From DATKWF01 sp035529715 (GTDB taxonomy: Bacteria > Chloroflexota > Dehalococcoidia > Dehalococcoidales > RBG-16-60-22): a stretch of 5,354 nt of DNA. The DNA lies in the NCBI GenBank assembly GCA_035529715.1, contig DATKWF010000038.1:1-5354 (forward strand). Direction: 5' to 3'. Below are positions 4,086-5,354 of this stretch, piece after piece. A model generated the notes under the pieces. That model was not told the origin of the DNA. It searched no databases and saw nothing but the letters and a program-made list of their open reading frames with translations. A program made the translations under genes and the position numbers. Numbering within the stretch: the first letter of the stretch is position 1; every line of letters begins with the position of its first letter.

Positions 4086-5354
4086 TTAAAATGTGGCCTT
4101 TGCTCGTTCTTCCTGCGACATCTCAGCTAGTCGAGCTATCTCCTTCACATCAAGTTTAAGGTCTTTAGCCACGCGGGAGCCATATTCGGTATCAGCTTTG
4201 TAGAAGATGGCTGTCTGGCGTAGTTGAATCCGTTTCTGAGCGTTGCAAAGATGTGTTGTGATATTGCCAATCAAGTGCTCCCTGTTCTCATCTGTCATTA
4301 CCCTTCGATAGAGTTCTCCTGCCTGGAAAAAATCATCGTTAGGATGCGTATAAGGCTGACGAGCTACCTGTCCTGAAACTTCAAATGAGGGCTCGGCAAA
4401 ATCAGGTTGTGGTTCTGGACCGCCAAAGCTGTTGGGATAATAGTTTGGATCGTCCCCACTGTTATCGCCGAGAGCCATGAAGGCATCGCGCTGGTAGTAG
4501 TTCACCTGAGCAGCTTTGGGCCTGTTAATGGGAAGTAGATGGTAGTTGGGTCCCAAGCGGTGTAAGTGGGTATCGTGATAGGAGAACAAGCGTCCTTGGA
4601 GTAGCTTATCCGGTGATGCTGCAATGCCGGGCACGAAGTTAGCCGGTGAAAAGGCAGCCTGTTCCACCTCAGCGAAGTAATTCTTCGGGTTCCTGTTAAG
4701 TACCAGCCGACCAATGGTTATTGGAGGAAAGTCGGCATGGAACCAGACTTTAGTGACATCGAACGAGTCGAAGCGGTATTCTTTAGCCTGCTCCGGGCTC
4801 ATAATCTGCATTTCCAACCGCCAGGATGGATAGTCACCTTTTTCTATAGCATTGTGGAGATCGCGAGTGGCATGGTCAGGATCCTGTCCTTTCATTTCGG
4901 TGGCTTCATCACGGGTGAGATTCTGTATACCCTGTTCCGTTTTGAAGTGATATTTTACCCAGAAGTATTCACCTTTTTCGTCGTACCACTTAAACGTATG
5001 GCTACTATAGCCATTCATATGTCGGAATGTCCTGGGTATTCCGCGGTCGGAAAACAAAATGGTAACTTGGTGAATAGATTCCGGTGTCAGAGAAAGGAAA
5101 TCCCAAAACATGTCCGCATCTTTGAGGTTAGTACCCGGGTGGCGTTTCTGAGTGTGAATGAAGTCAGGAAATTTCAGCGGGTCGCGGATAAAGAAGACGG
5201 GAGTATTATTCCCCGTCATGTCGTAGTTGCCCTCTTCGGTATAGAACTTCAGGGCGAAGCCGCGGGGGTCACGCTCGGCATCTGCCGAGCCCTTCTCGCC
5301 GCCTACGGTGGAGAAGCGTGCAAATACTTCGGTGCGCTTCCCGATTTCGGAAAG
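4086..5354 (-). CDS. Heme catalase, clade 3 small-subunit type (N-terminus cut by right edge)
   Basis: 422 codons are visible. The frame runs open to the right edge at 5354, so the internal ATG at 5219 is not the start; the 45 codons before it encode conserved catalase sequence (RTEVFARFSTVGGEKGSADA, DPRGFALKFYTEEGNYD). The enzyme breaks hydrogen peroxide to water and oxygen in the cytoplasm. Visible landmarks are GNNTPVFFIRD with the distal-pocket Asn, KRHPGTNLKDADMFWDF, the FRHMNGYSSHTFKW segment, and RLFSYHDTHLHRLGPNY with the proximal heme-ligand Tyr at 4580-4578 and its partner Arg four residues before. YYPNSFGGPEPQ and the C-terminal FYKADTEYG are also present. The catalytic His lies in the missing N-terminal part, roughly 70 residues. 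The motif usually read DTHRHRLG is DTHLHRLG here; the following Arg is kept. The C-terminus is short, without the flavodoxin-like extension of large catalases. It is a separate transcription unit with its own terminator. Confidence 0.96.
   Translation of the reverse strand, partial: LSEIGKRTEVFARFSTVGGEKGSADAERDPRGFALKFYTEEGNYDMTGNNTPVFFIRDPLKFPDFIHTQKRHPGTNLKDADMFWDFLSLTPESIHQVTILFSDRGIPRTFRHMNGYSSHTFKWYDEKGEYFWVKYHFKTEQGIQNLTRDEATEMKGQDPDHATRDLHNAIEKGDYPSWRLEMQIMSPEQAKEYRFDSFDVTKVWFHADFPPITIGRLVLNRNPKNYFAEVEQAAFSPANFVPGIAASPDKLLQGRLFSYHDTHLHRLGPNYHLLPINRPKAAQVNYYQRDAFMALGDNSGDDPNYYPNSFGGPEPQPDFAEPSFEVSGQVARQPYTHPNDDFFQAGELYRRVMTDENREHLIGNITTHLCNAQKRIQLRQTAIFYKADTEYGSRVAKDLKLDVKEIARLAEMSQEERAKATF

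Noticed and set aside
4502..4714. Minus-strand 70-codon frame inside catalase
   Set aside because: It overlaps the conserved catalase core in another frame; the catalase reading is certain.

Overview
The window holds one apparently complete three-gene transcription unit, the C-terminal three quarters or so of a catalase gene, and the last 28 bases of a tRNA. All protein genes are on the minus strand and the tRNA is on the plus strand. The Fn3-repeat surface protein, with a C-terminal membrane anchor and a CARDB-like module, and the mixed GC/AT composition resemble Chloroflexota of the Dehalococcoidia type. That assignment rests on protein style only and is tentative.

Layout, read right to left along the minus strand. 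5354-4086 is a heme catalase (clade 3, small subunit) whose N-terminus lies beyond the right edge. A 3' region of about 190 nt with two related hairpins follows, and a strong intrinsic terminator lies at 3897-3873. Next is a near-consensus sigma70-type promoter (TTGACT-16-TATAAT, 3809-3782). It leads into a leader of about 240 nt with pairings that look like an attenuator, ending in a strong ribosome binding site at 3545-3538.

The operon has three genes. The first (3532-2948) and second (2925-2284) encode paralogues of the phage/contractile-injection tail tube family (T4 gp19-like), about 75% identical over 141 residues. Each carries an N-terminal signal peptide or membrane anchor, which is not expected for a tube protein that normally assembles in the cytoplasm. 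The third (2283-112) encodes a 723-residue exported protein with four fibronectin-III-like domains, a beta-rich domain, a CARDB-like domain and a C-terminal transmembrane helix. It begins directly after the stop codon of the second gene, in the same frame, at a non-ATG start. The unit ends next to the tRNA, which is transcribed toward it.

The most interesting reading is that these genes form a small exported system: two secreted tube-fold proteins made together with a membrane-anchored, Fn3-rich surface protein. No sheath, baseplate, spike or AAA+ ATPase gene is present within the promoter-bounded unit. This is inference from family resemblance, signal sequences and operon layout. Function is unknown.
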